The notes beneath the pieces are model-generated. The model was not told where the DNA came from. It searched no databases and was given only the letters and a program-made list of their open reading frames with translations. A stretch of 64,000 bases of DNA from Tomocerus qinae (taxonomy: Eukaryota > Arthropoda > Collembola > Entomobryomorpha > Tomoceridae): assembly GCA_020055645.1 (NCBI GenBank), contig CM034546.1:27528001-27592000 (forward strand), given 5' to 3'. The position numbers were made by a program, and so were the translations under genes. Position 1 is the stretch's first letter; every line of letters begins with the position of its first letter. This document shows, in pieces, positions 1 through 11,995 of this stretch.

Positions 1-892
1 CAATTTAATGTACTAGATACTTTTGGGATATTTTTTTGCGAGGACCTAACGGTAGGACCAGTTTACCTTGATTCAACATCGTATGGAATACGAATTACTC
101 GTAACTCGGAATTTTGTATTCCTAAAGAATCGACAGAAATTGGAAAGCGAAACTCATTTATACCGCTCATATTTTCTTTATCGGTAAAATTTGCACCCAG
201 GAATAAATTTATCTGCAAACAATAACACAATTCATAATGCGTTACAAACTGGTAGACCCATATTTCAAAAATTTGAACCCTGGTGTCTTAGGATTTAGGT
301 TGTACGTTTTTTCTGTAATAATAGGTAGAATAGCATAGTATAGGTACTATAATATATAGACAATAAATATCTGGCAACGAAACCAATAATAAGAATAAGT
401 ATAAGAACGCATAAGAAGGGGATGATCTACAAAGGGTGCGATTAGAAGTAAAAAATGCGCGCGTAAAGGTCTCTACTCTTATCAATGTTATAAATACAAA
501 GCCTTAAATGAAATTAGTAAGCATTTCTCATATTGTGTAAAAAATTTCAAGTCCTAAATGATAAAAAGATACACGTCCAAATAATGAAAGACAAAAGACC
601 TTAGATAGAATAGACTGGAAGTTTCGTTTGTTTACTTTTACTGGCAGAAATACCCGCGAACATTATTATATATATAAACTCTACAATCTATAGGTATATC
701 TATATCCTTTCGCGGGGATTTCTACCACAAAAGTTATAACACAGAGTGAATGTAAACTTCCACTCTATCCTTACTTACTTATGACTCTACTTGAAAGACC
801 CGATTATAAAGTTTTCAGGGGATTCTTTTTTGATCGGAACAAGGCCTAAAAGACACTAAATATGATATTAGTAAAACGCTAGTAGATCATAC
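1..892. other. Non-coding flank
   Basis: AT-rich sequence with only short chance reading frames on both strands and no exon with convincing splice sites. I see no recognisable repeat or gene. The last eight bases (885-892, GATCATAC) are the left target-site duplication of the adjacent inverted-repeat element. Confidence 0.6.
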
Positions 893-1697
893 CGTGTCCG
901 GCTAAGTCGCACCATGGTAAGTGGCACCATGGACAACTGGCACAAAAAGGGGAGGAGCCAGCGAATATAAGCCGAGGCTAATAATCGATATTTTCTTCCC
1001 TTTTCAAGACCTGTGCTACGACTTCACATTGTGTCCACTCCACGTTTTAGAATTATAACGTCACCTTTACACAGCATCTGCATCTTTGGATGTTTCCTTC
1101 TGGTATCAACATCTCATCTTCTTTATATGGCACTTGTCGACTATTGTGACAGTGTTACAAGCATAGCGAAAATAACAATTACCATTTCCCCATGCTAACA
1201 CCGTCACAAAATGCCCACAAGCTAAATCCCCATGCTAACACCGTCACAAAGTCCCTATGCTAATTCCTAATGCTAACACCGTCACAAAGTCCCTATGCTA
1301 ATTCCCCATGCTAACACCGTCACAAAGTGCCTATGCTAATTCCCCATGCTAACACCGTCACAAAGTGCCTATGCTAATTCCCCATGCTAACACCGTCACA
1401 AAGTGCCTATGCTAATTCCCCATGCTAACACCGTCACAAAGTGCCTATGCTAATTCCCCATGCTAACACCGTCACAAAGTCCCTGTGCTAATTCCCCATG
1501 CTAACACCGTCACAAAGTCCCTATGCTAATTCCCCATGCTAACACTGTCACAAGGTTAGGTTAAGTTAGGTTGCTACTTTATTTTTACGCGAGAGAAGAC
1601 ATCGAGTAGTAGCCTCGGCTTATATTCGCTGGCTCCTCCCCCTTTTGTGCCAGTTGTCCTTGGTGCCACTTACCATGGTGCCACTTCGCCTAACACC
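893..1697. mobile_element. Non-autonomous DNA element: long inverted repeats around a minisatellite
   Basis: The first ~105 bases (893-1000) and the last ~105 (1592-1697) are inverted repeats at roughly 90% identity by eye, sharing for example AGTGGCACCATG and GGAGGAGCCAGCGAATATAA. An inner inverted pair sits at 1144-1170 and 1538-1558. The octamer GATCATAC flanks the element on both sides (885-892 and 1698-1705), a target-site duplication. An 8-bp duplication fits hAT, and long inverted repeats also occur in Mutator-like elements; the family cannot be settled here. There is no transposase. The interior is a 38-bp tandem array, so the element is a foldback or MITE that carries its own minisatellite. 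Confidence 0.8.
1190..1555. repeat. 38-bp minisatellite inside the 893-1697 element
   Basis: About nine head-to-tail copies of a 38-bp unit built from CCCCATGCTAACACCGTCAC plus AAAGTSCCTATGCTAATT. Copies are nearly identical; the first is divergent and one near 1260 is shortened. Both inverted arms of the host element enclose the array. Confidence 0.9.
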
Positions 1698-1705
1698 GAT
1701 CATAC

Positions 1706-2472
1706 TACACATATTTGGGCAAGATAACCAGAAAAAATCTAATTTAATTGCACTTCAGTGATTACCACATGCTTTTTGGAATTAAAATTTTAAGAAAGGT
1801 ACATAAGAATGACCTGACTCAGAATAAGTGACAGTACTATGGTCACATTAGACGAGCCTGTCTTCATAATGAATGACTGAAACGAAAGAAAAAATATTTG
1901 GTACGTAATAAGGAAATTTGGGGAGGGAGATCAAACCGCCTACTAATGGTCTCCTGAAAATTCTGAACTGAGAGGGGAATAGTATTGACGCTTCGATGGA
2001 CAACAAATACCACATCTAAAATAATAGTCGCAGGGTTGTAGCTAAGAATCGGGGCTATCACGCCCTGGCCTAGGTACCAAAATACGATACAAAGTCTCCA
2101 TCGTCAGTGTAAGGTAAGAAAAAACACTTTTTACTCTAATCCCTCCCTTTGTAATATAGTGTAAGGATATAAAGGTGAGTCGGAGGCTGTATGCAAGGTA
2201 GGAAACAGAACTACATGCAAATTGTCTGTTTTGCGACACTGTTACTATTAGGGATCCTGAGACGATTTAATGGGAAATTTGTGTTGTGTGCATAGTTCAA
2301 AATGGCAAAAGCGGGCAAAGCATTACATAAAGCAAAATATCAAAATAAATAGTAAAGAATTTTCTCTCACAATTTCCTATCGAAATTGGGGTAAACTCTT
2401 TTTGAAAATTTCAAAACGAATTGTCCGTCATTAATAGCACAGTATTAGGCAATTGTATGGAATCAGAAAAAT
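1706..2472. other. Intergenic
   Basis: No supported gene. Short open frames on the minus strand near 1864-2239 have no splice sites, start context or protein-like composition that I can recognise. This is downstream sequence of the minus-strand gene that ends at 2473. Confidence 0.5.
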
Positions 2473-3711
2473 TCAACTGTAACTCACAAAATTTAGACCG
2501 TCACTATTACTTCCTATTTCAAGAATGTACGCATTTTTGGAACTGTGCTTCGCATTCACAGATTTTAAAGCTGCTCTTAAGCCTGGATGGTCATTATAAT
2601 CTTCAAGATTTTGTAATATCTGTTCTTTAGTCTCGGGAATATTTATGGACACGGGACCTAAAACATATTCACGGAATTAAGATAAGTTGTTAAGTTGTAT
2701 GAAGTCAATTGATTTAAAAATGTCCCTTGAATTAAAATCAAGAACCCGTTATCTCTAAAGCCGAATCGGGGACCATACAGGAACAACTGTATCCGTAATC
2801 TGTACCGTTTGACTTCCACTAAAATAATAAAAAGCAATATTTATTGATGCTGTTTTGGTTCATCACAAGCATTTGGCTGTCTTTGATATTTGTTCATGGT
2901 ATTTTATAAAATGGCATAAGGTAGCAAAACTATTTGAAAGTGGATTTATGGCAATACAATATTACGATTTTCTTGAGTTCTGCGCATCAATTATCACTGG
3001 AAACTGCTATGCTTAAATATTTTCCTACCTTATGACTGCCTTCTCCAAACGTAACTATTTCTTCATTCTGGAAACCTTCAACTTGGACTGTGATATCTTG
3101 CGTGGAAATGTTAAGTGTGCATCCTTTACGAACCACAAGGTTTTTGGTTCCTTGGTAAACTTTATGGAATTTGTACCGGCCGTGAGTTTTAAGGTCATAA
3201 TATGGTGCTTTGCAATTTTTACAGTCTCCCAGGAAGCCTCGCGCACAAATGTTATTGCTAAATACTTGTTCACTGCAGTTGCATTGACGCTAAATAGAAT
3301 TATAATTATTATGTAAAAATTTTAACTAAGTACGAGCATGTTCGATTACTTTATTGTATTTACGTATTAACAGTTTATAATAACAAATGTATTTACCTTA
3401 CAATTACACTTCATCGAATAAAATGTAAATTGGATAGGCTCTGGCATCCCGGAATACAACTTTGTGCAATTTCCGCCAAAGCTTACATTACTGCAAAAAG
3501 TTAAAAAGCAACCACCTTCTACGTGTAAACTACTCCAATCAATATTAGGTTGCAAATGCACAAATTTAGTGAAATTAGAATAACTTTGGCCATTGAGAAG
3601 AAAGAGTTTTGGTATCTTTGAATTATCTTTTATACTTAAAATGGCACAAATGTTTAGAGTGTTACTTAAACTAAATAAGGAAAAGGACAGAGTTATAATT
3701 TTATAACTCAT
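2473..3711 (-). CDS. Unrecognised cysteine-containing secreted protein, four exons
   Basis: Exons on the minus strand: 3397-3711, 3029-3289, 2746-2818 and 2473-2657. They join in frame (315+261+73+185 nt) to 277 residues. Phases fit at each junction and the acceptors are CTATTTAG, TTATTTTAG and TGTTTTAG. Two donors are good (AAG|GTAAAT, AAG|GTAGGA); the third (ACGG|GTTCTT) is weak. The N terminus has a hydrophobic stretch (SLFSLSNTLNICAIL) that reads as a signal peptide. Exons 1 and 2 are cysteine-rich (CFLTFCSN, KCNCK, RQCNCSE, GDCKNCK), exon 3 adds SCSC, and exon 4 is cysteine-free. A segment with FGGNCTKLYSG faintly recalls a beta/gamma-crystallin turn, but I do not assign a family. It is probably extracellular. 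Alternatively the gene could stop in exon 2, because reading past that donor reaches a TGA at 2987-2989. Confidence 0.7.
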
Positions 3712-4865
3712 TTCAGTTTTTGTTTCACTTTGAAAATTATCTAATTTATTTGCTTAAAGATTCGCAGCTTTAAGATCCTGTGTAGGAGAGTGTCAGATAA
3801 AAACTTTTGCAATTAGATTTTAGTTGGAGCTTATATAAACATTTCGTATTATGGCCATTCTTCTTAATTGACCTAATAAAATGGCCATACAATGATAAAA
3901 TGTATGGAGTCAGTTTCAAGATCTGGTATCTAATAAATACACTTAAGTAAATGTAATACAACTCTTTTAATAATTTTATAATTTATCCCGTAAGCGCAAT
4001 GTAATGTATGAATCCATATGATCACTAAGTATGATTAATTATTAATAATTACTAAGTAATATTATTACTGTCATGCAGTAATGATATAATAAGTTACTAC
4101 TGTAAGTTTACAAGATATGCCTTTGGCCTTTAATGAACCGTGATGGCTACTGGAAAAATTAAGCATGTAATATGTTATGAGTATGAGTATGGGACCACCA
4201 GCCATTTTTTATTTTATCACTAGTAATGCTTGCATTACTGCCATCCAAAAGTTTCTTGACATGCAGGGTAATGTTCAATTTCCTCGTATCATTTAGGTAC
4301 GGCGTAAAATTATTAAGCGAAGTAAGCTTTTGCGAGTTGAATGACAGCAACAAAAATGATATTTGTAGTAAATTATTTTGGTGATAAAACCCAATACTTA
4401 GCAGTCATTAACAAACTACTGAAACTGTTTTATTTCTGTTTGGTATGGTATTATTTGGTACACACGAAATATTTTATCCCGAAATACAATTATACCCCAT
4501 TCTAAAATTACGTGTGTTTAATGTTCTCATTCAGCGACTTATAACAATATCACTACTACCAGGAATCATTGAGTTCAGCTTTTCATATATGAATTGTACA
4601 TAGCATTAACTCTGGTTATTCTCAGAAAGCTCAAATCTGCATCGCATTCTGATTGACTCTATATTTGCATCAATAGTAGTTACATATTTATTATTCCATA
4701 ATAATATGCATTAATATGTATACTTCGGTACTGATATGGAAATGATACATCGGAATATAACAAAGCATTGAATTACAAATTGCATTACAAATCAAATGTA
4801 TCACATCACAGTTCAAAATGCATTGTAATTTATGCATTTTAAACTTTTGATTAAGTCATAAAAAC

Positions 4866-5213
4866 ATTTCGTTTGATGAGGATTCTCAGTTTTCCCCCTC
4901 TTCAATTTTTAAAAACAGGGAAGCTGTGTGTGCAATGGAGGTCTTAAAATGAGACCATGACCCAGGTTCAAAAAATGTTACTGGAAGTCTCGGTCTTGGA
5001 GAAGAAGGATGCTTGTTTGAAGAAGAAATTAGATTACGCAGTTTATATGGTATTAAAGGTAACATTCAGATGAATAGTTTACATGACCTCCAAGGCGAAA
5101 GAGAAGCCTTCGGTATTTTGGTATGCCTAACAGGCAGAGATTGACTTTTGGGGTATAAATGGTACCGATTCTGCTTCAAGTTTGATTGTGGAATATTAGT
5201 ATCAAACTTATAG
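4866..5213 (+). pseudogene. Coding-like frame with two in-frame TGA codons, family unknown
   Basis: On the plus strand one frame runs for about 115 codons with only two interruptions, TGA at 4950-4952 and TGA at 5142-5144, and closes with TAG at 5211-5213. The composition is protein-like (VTGSLGLGEEGCLFEEEIRL, MNSLHDLQGEREAFGILVC). The opposite strand has a 59-codon ATG frame at 4886-5065, rich in Ser and Pro, over the same DNA, so the true strand is uncertain. The most likely reading is a relic of a transposon or gene whose two codons (for example TGG) decayed to TGA. I do not recognise the family. Confidence 0.3.
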
Positions 5214-6253
5214 TACTTACTCCCCCATAATAACCATCGAAATCTCTAGAAAAGAAAAATAATGCATACCGTCTCTTAAGGAATCATTTAGCCCCAATGA
5301 CGGGCGAAATGACTGAAATGTTAAGATCAGTCTTTGCCTTTATCCAGGACAGTTAACGTACCAAGTTACTGCGTTATCTGTATCCAAATGCTCTGCAACT
5401 AGACCATGACCATGTCCAATGAATTTTCTATCTCCTTTAGTTCTATGCAGGGCGAAGTGGCTGTCCTTCTTTAATATTTCGAAGAAGTTGCATACTTTTA
5501 TACTTGGAAATGTATTTACTTTCGTGGAGTTAAATAAAACCATATAGATTGCTTATTGCTCTTTAGTTAGTCAATAAATTGTTTGTCAAATGAAAAGTAG
5601 TAGAAATGTACCAATAACGAAGACAAAATTTGATCTAAGCATAAAACTTTTATCCTTAATTGCTAATAAATGTAGTTGAAAGTAACGTCATTTAATTATT
5701 ATATGCAAGTGCTAGGCATTGACATACAAAATGTACCTAATCAAAAATATTAGTAACTTGCATTGTAAAGATTAAAAGAGGGAGACGCTACGTTCATATC
5801 GAGGATAATTTAAATGCACTCCAGATTCTACACATACAAACAGGAAAAATGATTTCCTTTCAAACAAGGAATATTTAGATAGGCAATAAATACCCCACCG
5901 AAAATGTGTCAACAGAAACACACAGAGAAGTTCGGCAGAAAGACATTCCATGGATACCAAAGACATTCCAACATTCCATGGCGATATTTTATCATAATAA
6001 TATCATATGGAGATCTGTTACAGTTACATTATGCTAACAACCAAAATGAGATTTTATATATAGAAGAACTGTTTATATGAACTCTTTAGTATTTTTATAT
6101 AAGTATATCTTTTATATGTTTTGCTATGTTAATAATGTTTGGTGAGTGCTTGATTGATATTAAACAAAAACTGCATTGACTGACTTCCTTGGAGCAACGT
6201 TCGAATGAGTTCACTGATAAGCTAAACAGAGTCGTTGTAAAGTGCAGTTAATA

Positions 6254-6411
6254 TATCCAGCCACTGTTATCAGCATTCAAGTTTTCAATATTGTTTGCAC
6301 TGGATATAATGATGTAGTGAAGTTTATATGACTTAGTGTGTGCTATATTTGTCAAAGGTCTTTATCCTGTCACTGTTATCTGCCTTTGAGCTTTCAATAT
6401 TGTTTGTACTT
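6254..6411. repeat. Imperfect direct repeat of a promoter-like block
   Basis: Two related ~45-bp blocks about 110 bp apart share CACTGTTATC followed by TTTCAATATTGTTTG (6262-6300 and 6371-6411). A more distant relative (ATCCAGTTTCTGTTATCTTC) lies near 16735, about 640 bp upstream of the collagen-like gene. It could be a dispersed repeat end or a regulatory block; I cannot tell which. Confidence 0.4.
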
Positions 6412-7461
6412 GAGCAGAAATACCATTATTATAACTTATAACTTCTTCGTACTTGTTGTATATAGGGCACGGGTACAACTATTTATGTAATGCTTTAATA
6501 CTTCATTTTATATTATTTACTGTGACGGCGTACAAATTTATTTCAAGACCATGTAAATCAATCTTAATAGATACTAAGTTCCAAATAATAAGTAATAAGA
6601 TTATCAAAATACGTCAAGCATTTGTCCTGTGTTTCCAGTTTACATCTTAGGACACAAATAAGCTCACTAAACGTTAAAATGAACATTTTACTTAATAATG
6701 AACAAGCAACGATTTTTATAGTGTATATTATCTGTACAGGTATAAAATGGACATCTTTGCTAATGATTTTGAGCTTTAATTTACCTGAAGTCCTTAACAT
6801 GTCGTCCACATTCCAAGAATATATCTTCTTAGTGACGCTCATCCTTATAGATAAACATTAGTTTGCTTATAAATATGACTAAATAACTACATGTGATGGT
6901 GATATATCTCATATAGAATTCATATAAAAGAGGAAAAAATATATTCTACTAGTTTCACAAACACACAAAGGTTTGCCACATTTGCATATGATGCAACATT
7001 TAACTTACAACTGTGTAACTAATTATAATGCAATCTATAAAAACAAAGAATGGTTGACCTTAGAAATATATTTTCTAGCATTGGTTAATGTGATATATAA
7101 ATTTTGATTTTAGGAATTTTTGAAGATGATATTTTTGTTTATAAAAATTCTACATGTGGAATTTTATGCTGGAATAATGTTTCACCACTCTTTAAGTCAT
7201 GAACAAAATTTCTAAACCGTCTCTTTGGTCAATGCAATACTAAGACATATAGACATTCGCTTAATGCAGCAAAATTAACAAAAAAACACTGCGTGAATAT
7301 CAATATAGGCAAAAAATTGCTATACCTACTCGTTATCAATTATCATTTTCTATATGTACTATATTTATCAATATGAAATGGTAACTTGATAAGTTAAGAC
7401 CTTAATGTAATCGGTCATATATGACTAAGTCGTAGTTTGTAATTGATATGCATGAAGATGA

Positions 7462-7482
7462 ATATATATATATATATATATA
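7462..7482. repeat. (TA)n microsatellite
   Basis: A run of about ten TA dinucleotides. A shorter TA-rich tract occurs near 25812-25824. Confidence 0.9.
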
Positions 7483-8038
7483 CCATTCGTTGTTGTTTTT
7501 GTATAAGAAAATGATGTTTTCTCTAAATGAACGTTATAATTACGTACATAAGACATTTATGTTTGTTTATTATTATTGCCAATAAGAATTATTATTTCAA
7601 GTCGATTTAATCTTTTCCACTGCAGTTTTAAGCCAGCAGGGTAGTTGACAGCTGGACCCTATAAACTATTTTACTAATATCATTTACGTAATTTCTGGAT
7701 TTCACTAATATTTCTCATTATAAGCTTTTTTGTCATTAAATAAACAAAGATCAGGTAATAAATCATTTCTTGCTATACTGCACTGCAATGTTGAATTGAA
7801 GTTACATCTGTAAGTGGTCTAAATCTTTTCCACCTACACATAATTTTTGCTGACGATTATAGGAAGGGTATTTTAACATTTCCGGATATGTATAAACTAT
7901 TTGGAACTGTTGTAAGAACTGTCAATGATTTTTATCACGATTTTGTTAGAATTTAGTGAGTGCATAATACGAATGATATAGTTTTTACACATTAATTTTG
8001 CTAATTAATGTCTGTGCTTGTTTCGTTTGAAGTCCGTT

Positions 8039-11000
8039 ATGAAACTCAAAGTCACCTTTTATTTGTTCTATTTCGTTTGTCACATACTGGAGACGTCAGG
8101 TCAAGAAAACAGGCAAATGAATTGGACATCAAATTCGGCAATCATGTAAATTAATCATTATTTTCACTCTAATTATACTTTTACACACGTTAGTGCTTTA
8201 ATGATTATTTAAGACATACAAATGTATAAAATAATTGATAGGGGTTTTAATTTTAATTTGTAAAGGAATGTTGAAATTGATAAAGTCTTTGATGGTAACT
8301 TGCAATAGAAAACATTCTAGCCTATAGATTCTTGATAAAATTTATGTTATTATTATGATTTCTTTTATCTTCGTAGGCTGTCAACCTATAATAACCATAT
8401 TCTTGCGGCCATTTATGGGTTACGTAACCAAATGGAAAATATGTTTGGCAAGGTGGAAACGCAAATTAAAAGCATTGCAGAAGAAGTAGAACGTATGAAG
8501 TCAGCTTTAAAAACCGAAATTGGAACCATCGGGCACGAAGTTGAGAATATGGCTTCAAAAGCAAATAGAAGTGATATAAGCATGGCAGAAATAAAAAAAC
8601 ACATTGACAGCTTGGAATTGAAAAGCGAAACTATAAAAATTAATATTGGCAATATTGACCAAAAAATCGGAGTATTGGAATCCAAAATAACAAATATTGA
8701 TATCAAGACAGACAGTATGGAAGAAAATTTGAAAAATATGGTGGAAGCAAAATTGGATAATTGTACAGCCTCGATTGAAAGTATTAATTCAAATTTTGAG
8801 CACAAAGCGGAAATCATGGATTCAAAGCTTTTAAGCATCGAAGCAAAAACAGCAAACATAAGTAGGAATACAATAAATGTGGAAGTAAAGCTCCAAGTAA
8901 TAGAACCGCTTATTGCAAATTTGGATGTAAAATTGACAAACGTAGAAATTAAGATCGGAAATGTAGAAACCGAGGTGAAATCAAATAAAACTAAGCTACA
9001 AAGCATAGAATCACAATTAGGAAAGTGTAAAGACATGAATGCCAGCAGCGTCTTAAGCTTAGAACCAAAAATTGATGACCTAAAAACAGAAATTGGAAGC
9101 ATAAAAAGAGCAGTAAGTAAAAAAATATAATAACGTAACCAAATAATAATCTTTGTTATAGTGGTAATTAGTGTCTGTTTGTATTCTACAGCTTGACCAA
9201 CTATTATCTCTTCCGAATTCCCTCGAAAAACATTTGCAAAAGTATACTAAGCATGGAAAACAAGGAATTTATTCTCATGCTGTTACAACTGGGTATCCTT
9301 TATTGGAGGTACATTTATGTTCAATAGTAATAAAATATATGAATTATTCGATCAAAGTAGAGCTCAAAATTTGCGAAAGCACAACTTCGCTGGTAGCAAA
9401 TAAATCATGTAATTTAAAAAAACTATATTGGTCAGTTAGCTTTGAAAATGATACCTTCTTTGTCGCAAAAGTACACAACTGTAAACTGTTATTATACACA
9501 TGCCAAAGAATTGCGTTTTTTCCTCAAATTTGTAACGGATCTGTTTTAGGATAGTATATATACATAGTCGTGTATAAATGTGTAACCAATAATTAATTGT
9601 TTTTAACGTTGTTAGGGTCTTTTGAAGAACACATATTTAACCGGTAAGATTTAATCAACCCGCGTTGGGATATAAACTCATGTTTAATATACTTATGAAT
9701 TGAATATAAATATGTCCAAAAAGTCAACGTTTGTCTAAATGGTTAACTTTGGGTTTTTATTTTCAGCTGAAGCGTTACTAAATTCAATTCATGGCAAGTC
9801 ATGCCATGATGTCGATCAAGTATTAAATATTTCGCAAAATGGGGTTTATGAACTGTATCCTTATCAGGGTAACAACAAACTTGCTAGGAAATCCATAAAT
9901 GCATACTGTGATATGGAATCTAATGGTGGAGGTTGGACGGTGTTTCAAAGACGAGGGATCCCTTGTCATTTGACGGAAACTGACCGGTCAAACTTGTTTA
10001 GCAAAACTTGGAATCAATACAAAAATGGATTTGGTCAACCGAATAATGATTATTGGTTGGGTTAGGGTTACTTAAGATTGAAATTTTTGGTGGTTCTTTC
10101 CTTATACTATACAGTGAATAAATATCTTCTAATTAATTCTTTCACTATATAGGCTTGGATGCAATTCATGAGCTAACAAAGCATAACAATCACGAATTAC
10201 TTATCACGGCAACACATGTCAATGGAACCGTTTATCAAGCCCATTATTCAACTTTTAGCGTTTCATCAGAGGAAGAGAAGTTCAAATTGACAGTTCGTGG
10301 TTTCATGAAAGAAAATTCCAGTGAGTATTTTTCTTAAAAGATGAATGCTTGAAATTAAAACAAAAAATTTCTTTGACTTTTATCCTAACACACATATAAT
10401 ATGTTTTGATTTCAGCAATGGATGACTGGTTACATTGGCACAACGGTGCGAGCTTTTCCACAATCGACATGGACAATGACTCAGACAAGAAAGGACAATG
10501 TTCAGTGGATTATAAGGCTAATGGATTTTGGTTCAAATACTGCTTTGCGGTAAGAGAAAGTCTACAGTCATACTGTACTACTCAACCATCTTCAAGTGTT
10601 AAGAATTCTCAGAAAGTATTCGAAATCATATAATCGCTGCTGCATAACTGCTAACGATTTTAAGTTACTATTATGTCATCTGCAATGAAAGATTTTCAAT
10701 ATGATTGAAATTAATGGAGTAAATGTTTTTAAATCTATGCCCATTTTTCATAATTTAGTAATAAGTTATAAGTAATAAGTTAGGACAACTTTGACCCTTG
10801 ATCGTTTGTACGTTTGAAATAACCCTCCCAAATAAGATCCCACAAGATTTGTTTTTGGGAGAGTTTTTGCTCTAAATATCTCGACTGGTGCCAAAATAGG
10901 CCATGATGGGTTTGGTAGTATTGAATAACTCTTTTTTTTGAAATATTCCATCTTCAAGCTAAAAGATGTCACCAAACATTTTGAATCCCTTGAACCAAAA

Positions 11001-11546
11001 TTACGTTACTGTCTAGCTTTATAAAAATCCGAATGATGACCTCTAGTAACCCCATTTAGCTCCGCCTATAACAAATATTTTTTCATCAATATTTATTTTA
11101 TTTCGGTTTACAAATAATGTTGTTGTGGTTACAGTCAAATGTGACACTAACGACTGTATGGTTCCTGTAATTTGGTGTGAAGTATAGTACTCAAAAAATA
11201 TTTGTCAACAATGGGGTTACTAGAGGTCATCATTCGGATTTTTATAAAGCTAGACTGTACGTTCAAGTTGCGATTAAGATTTTTTGTCCCCATATTAGTA
11301 TATCTATCCATCTGTTATTATTGTAAATCAAATTTGTTTTAAAATACCTTTCAAAAGTAGCCCCAAGTGTATATTTTCGATTCTCTCTAGGTCAGTCTCA
11401 ATGGGATGTACAATGGCATCAATGAGGTAATGCCACCGAGTAGTTTGGTAGGAATATTTTGGGGAAGCGCCGACATGAAACTAAAGAGAACTGAGATGAA
11501 GATTCGTCAGAGGTATGATTTGTTTGATTGGAATTTAAGTATTTAA
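8039..11546 (+). CDS. Secreted fibrinogen-related protein with long coiled-coil stalk
   Basis: Eight exons: 8039-8145, 8377-9112, 9192-9308, 9616-9643, 9767-10060, 10153-10320, 10416-10549 and 11391-11546. All phases agree, giving 579 residues. Exon 1 encodes a signal peptide (MKLKVTFYLFYFVCHILE). Exon 2 is an almost pure coiled coil of about 225 residues with I/L-x2-3-I/V spacing. A 28-nt micro-exon leads into a C-terminal fibrinogen domain (about residues 330-575). Family marks are the first cysteine pair (SCHDV to YCDME), [28 protein letters not shown], the calcium-loop-like DMDND, and the second pair (CSVDY to FKYC). Such proteins are oligomeric lectins or recognition proteins in arthropod haemolymph and mucus; the ligand is not predictable. 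The tandem neighbour at 11996-13794 has fibrinogen exons of matching phase and near-equal length. Start chosen for the signal peptide. Confidence 0.88.
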
Positions 11547-11995
11547 ATTACATTAATTGCAAAAATATTAGAATTATAATATACAATGAGAACAAAATGG
11601 CACAAGAAGTGTCCGGTGCAAATATGTATAAGTGGATTGCTATTTATTTAGCTTTATGAAAAAATGTTGCTTCTATTAAACAGCTATATTTTCTTACTTT
11701 AAAAAATGGAGTTGATTTATTCTTACCTTCCCAAAAAATGAAATACCTACGACGTACATATATTTAAAAGTTACAAATATATACGTAAAGAACCTACATA
11801 CCTCGCAAACTGAAACGAGAATATTATAAATTATAACAATGCTATTCAAAATCTATCCATCCTAAATGGGATGATGCGCAGCATTATATTTTTTAGCATA
11901 TAAGCAGCCTAAAAATATGAGATTGATATTGATATAACTCATCGCTGCCTTTTTGGTGAGGAAAAATATGTTCTAAATTTGAAATTGCATTTCAG
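11547..11995. other. Spacer between the two fibrinogen-domain genes
   Basis: No first exon with a clear signal peptide for the downstream gene is visible here. MMRSIIFFSI at about 11873 is the only weak candidate and it stops at once. The downstream gene may use an unseen exon or the first exon of the upstream gene. Confidence 0.4.

Larger units (their letters stand above)
3712..8038. other. Long intergenic stretch, mostly empty
   Basis: 4.3 kb of AT-rich DNA. Apart from the decayed coding-like frame at 4866-5213, the repeat at 6254-6411 and the TA tract at 7462-7482, I see nothing with support. A minus-strand frame at 5340-5543 (67 codons) has protein-like composition but no splice context that ties it to anything. 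Confidence 0.45.

Noticed and set aside
8413..9102. 229-codon minus-strand open frame opposite the coiled-coil exon
   Set aside because: It mirrors the coding exon of the fibrinogen-related gene, which has signal peptide, splice sites and domain support; the antisense frame has none.
9309..9554. Open continuation of exon 3 of the first fibrinogen gene
   Set aside because: The exon ends at a GT donor and the following 28-nt micro-exon restores the required phase; the extension has no domain signal.
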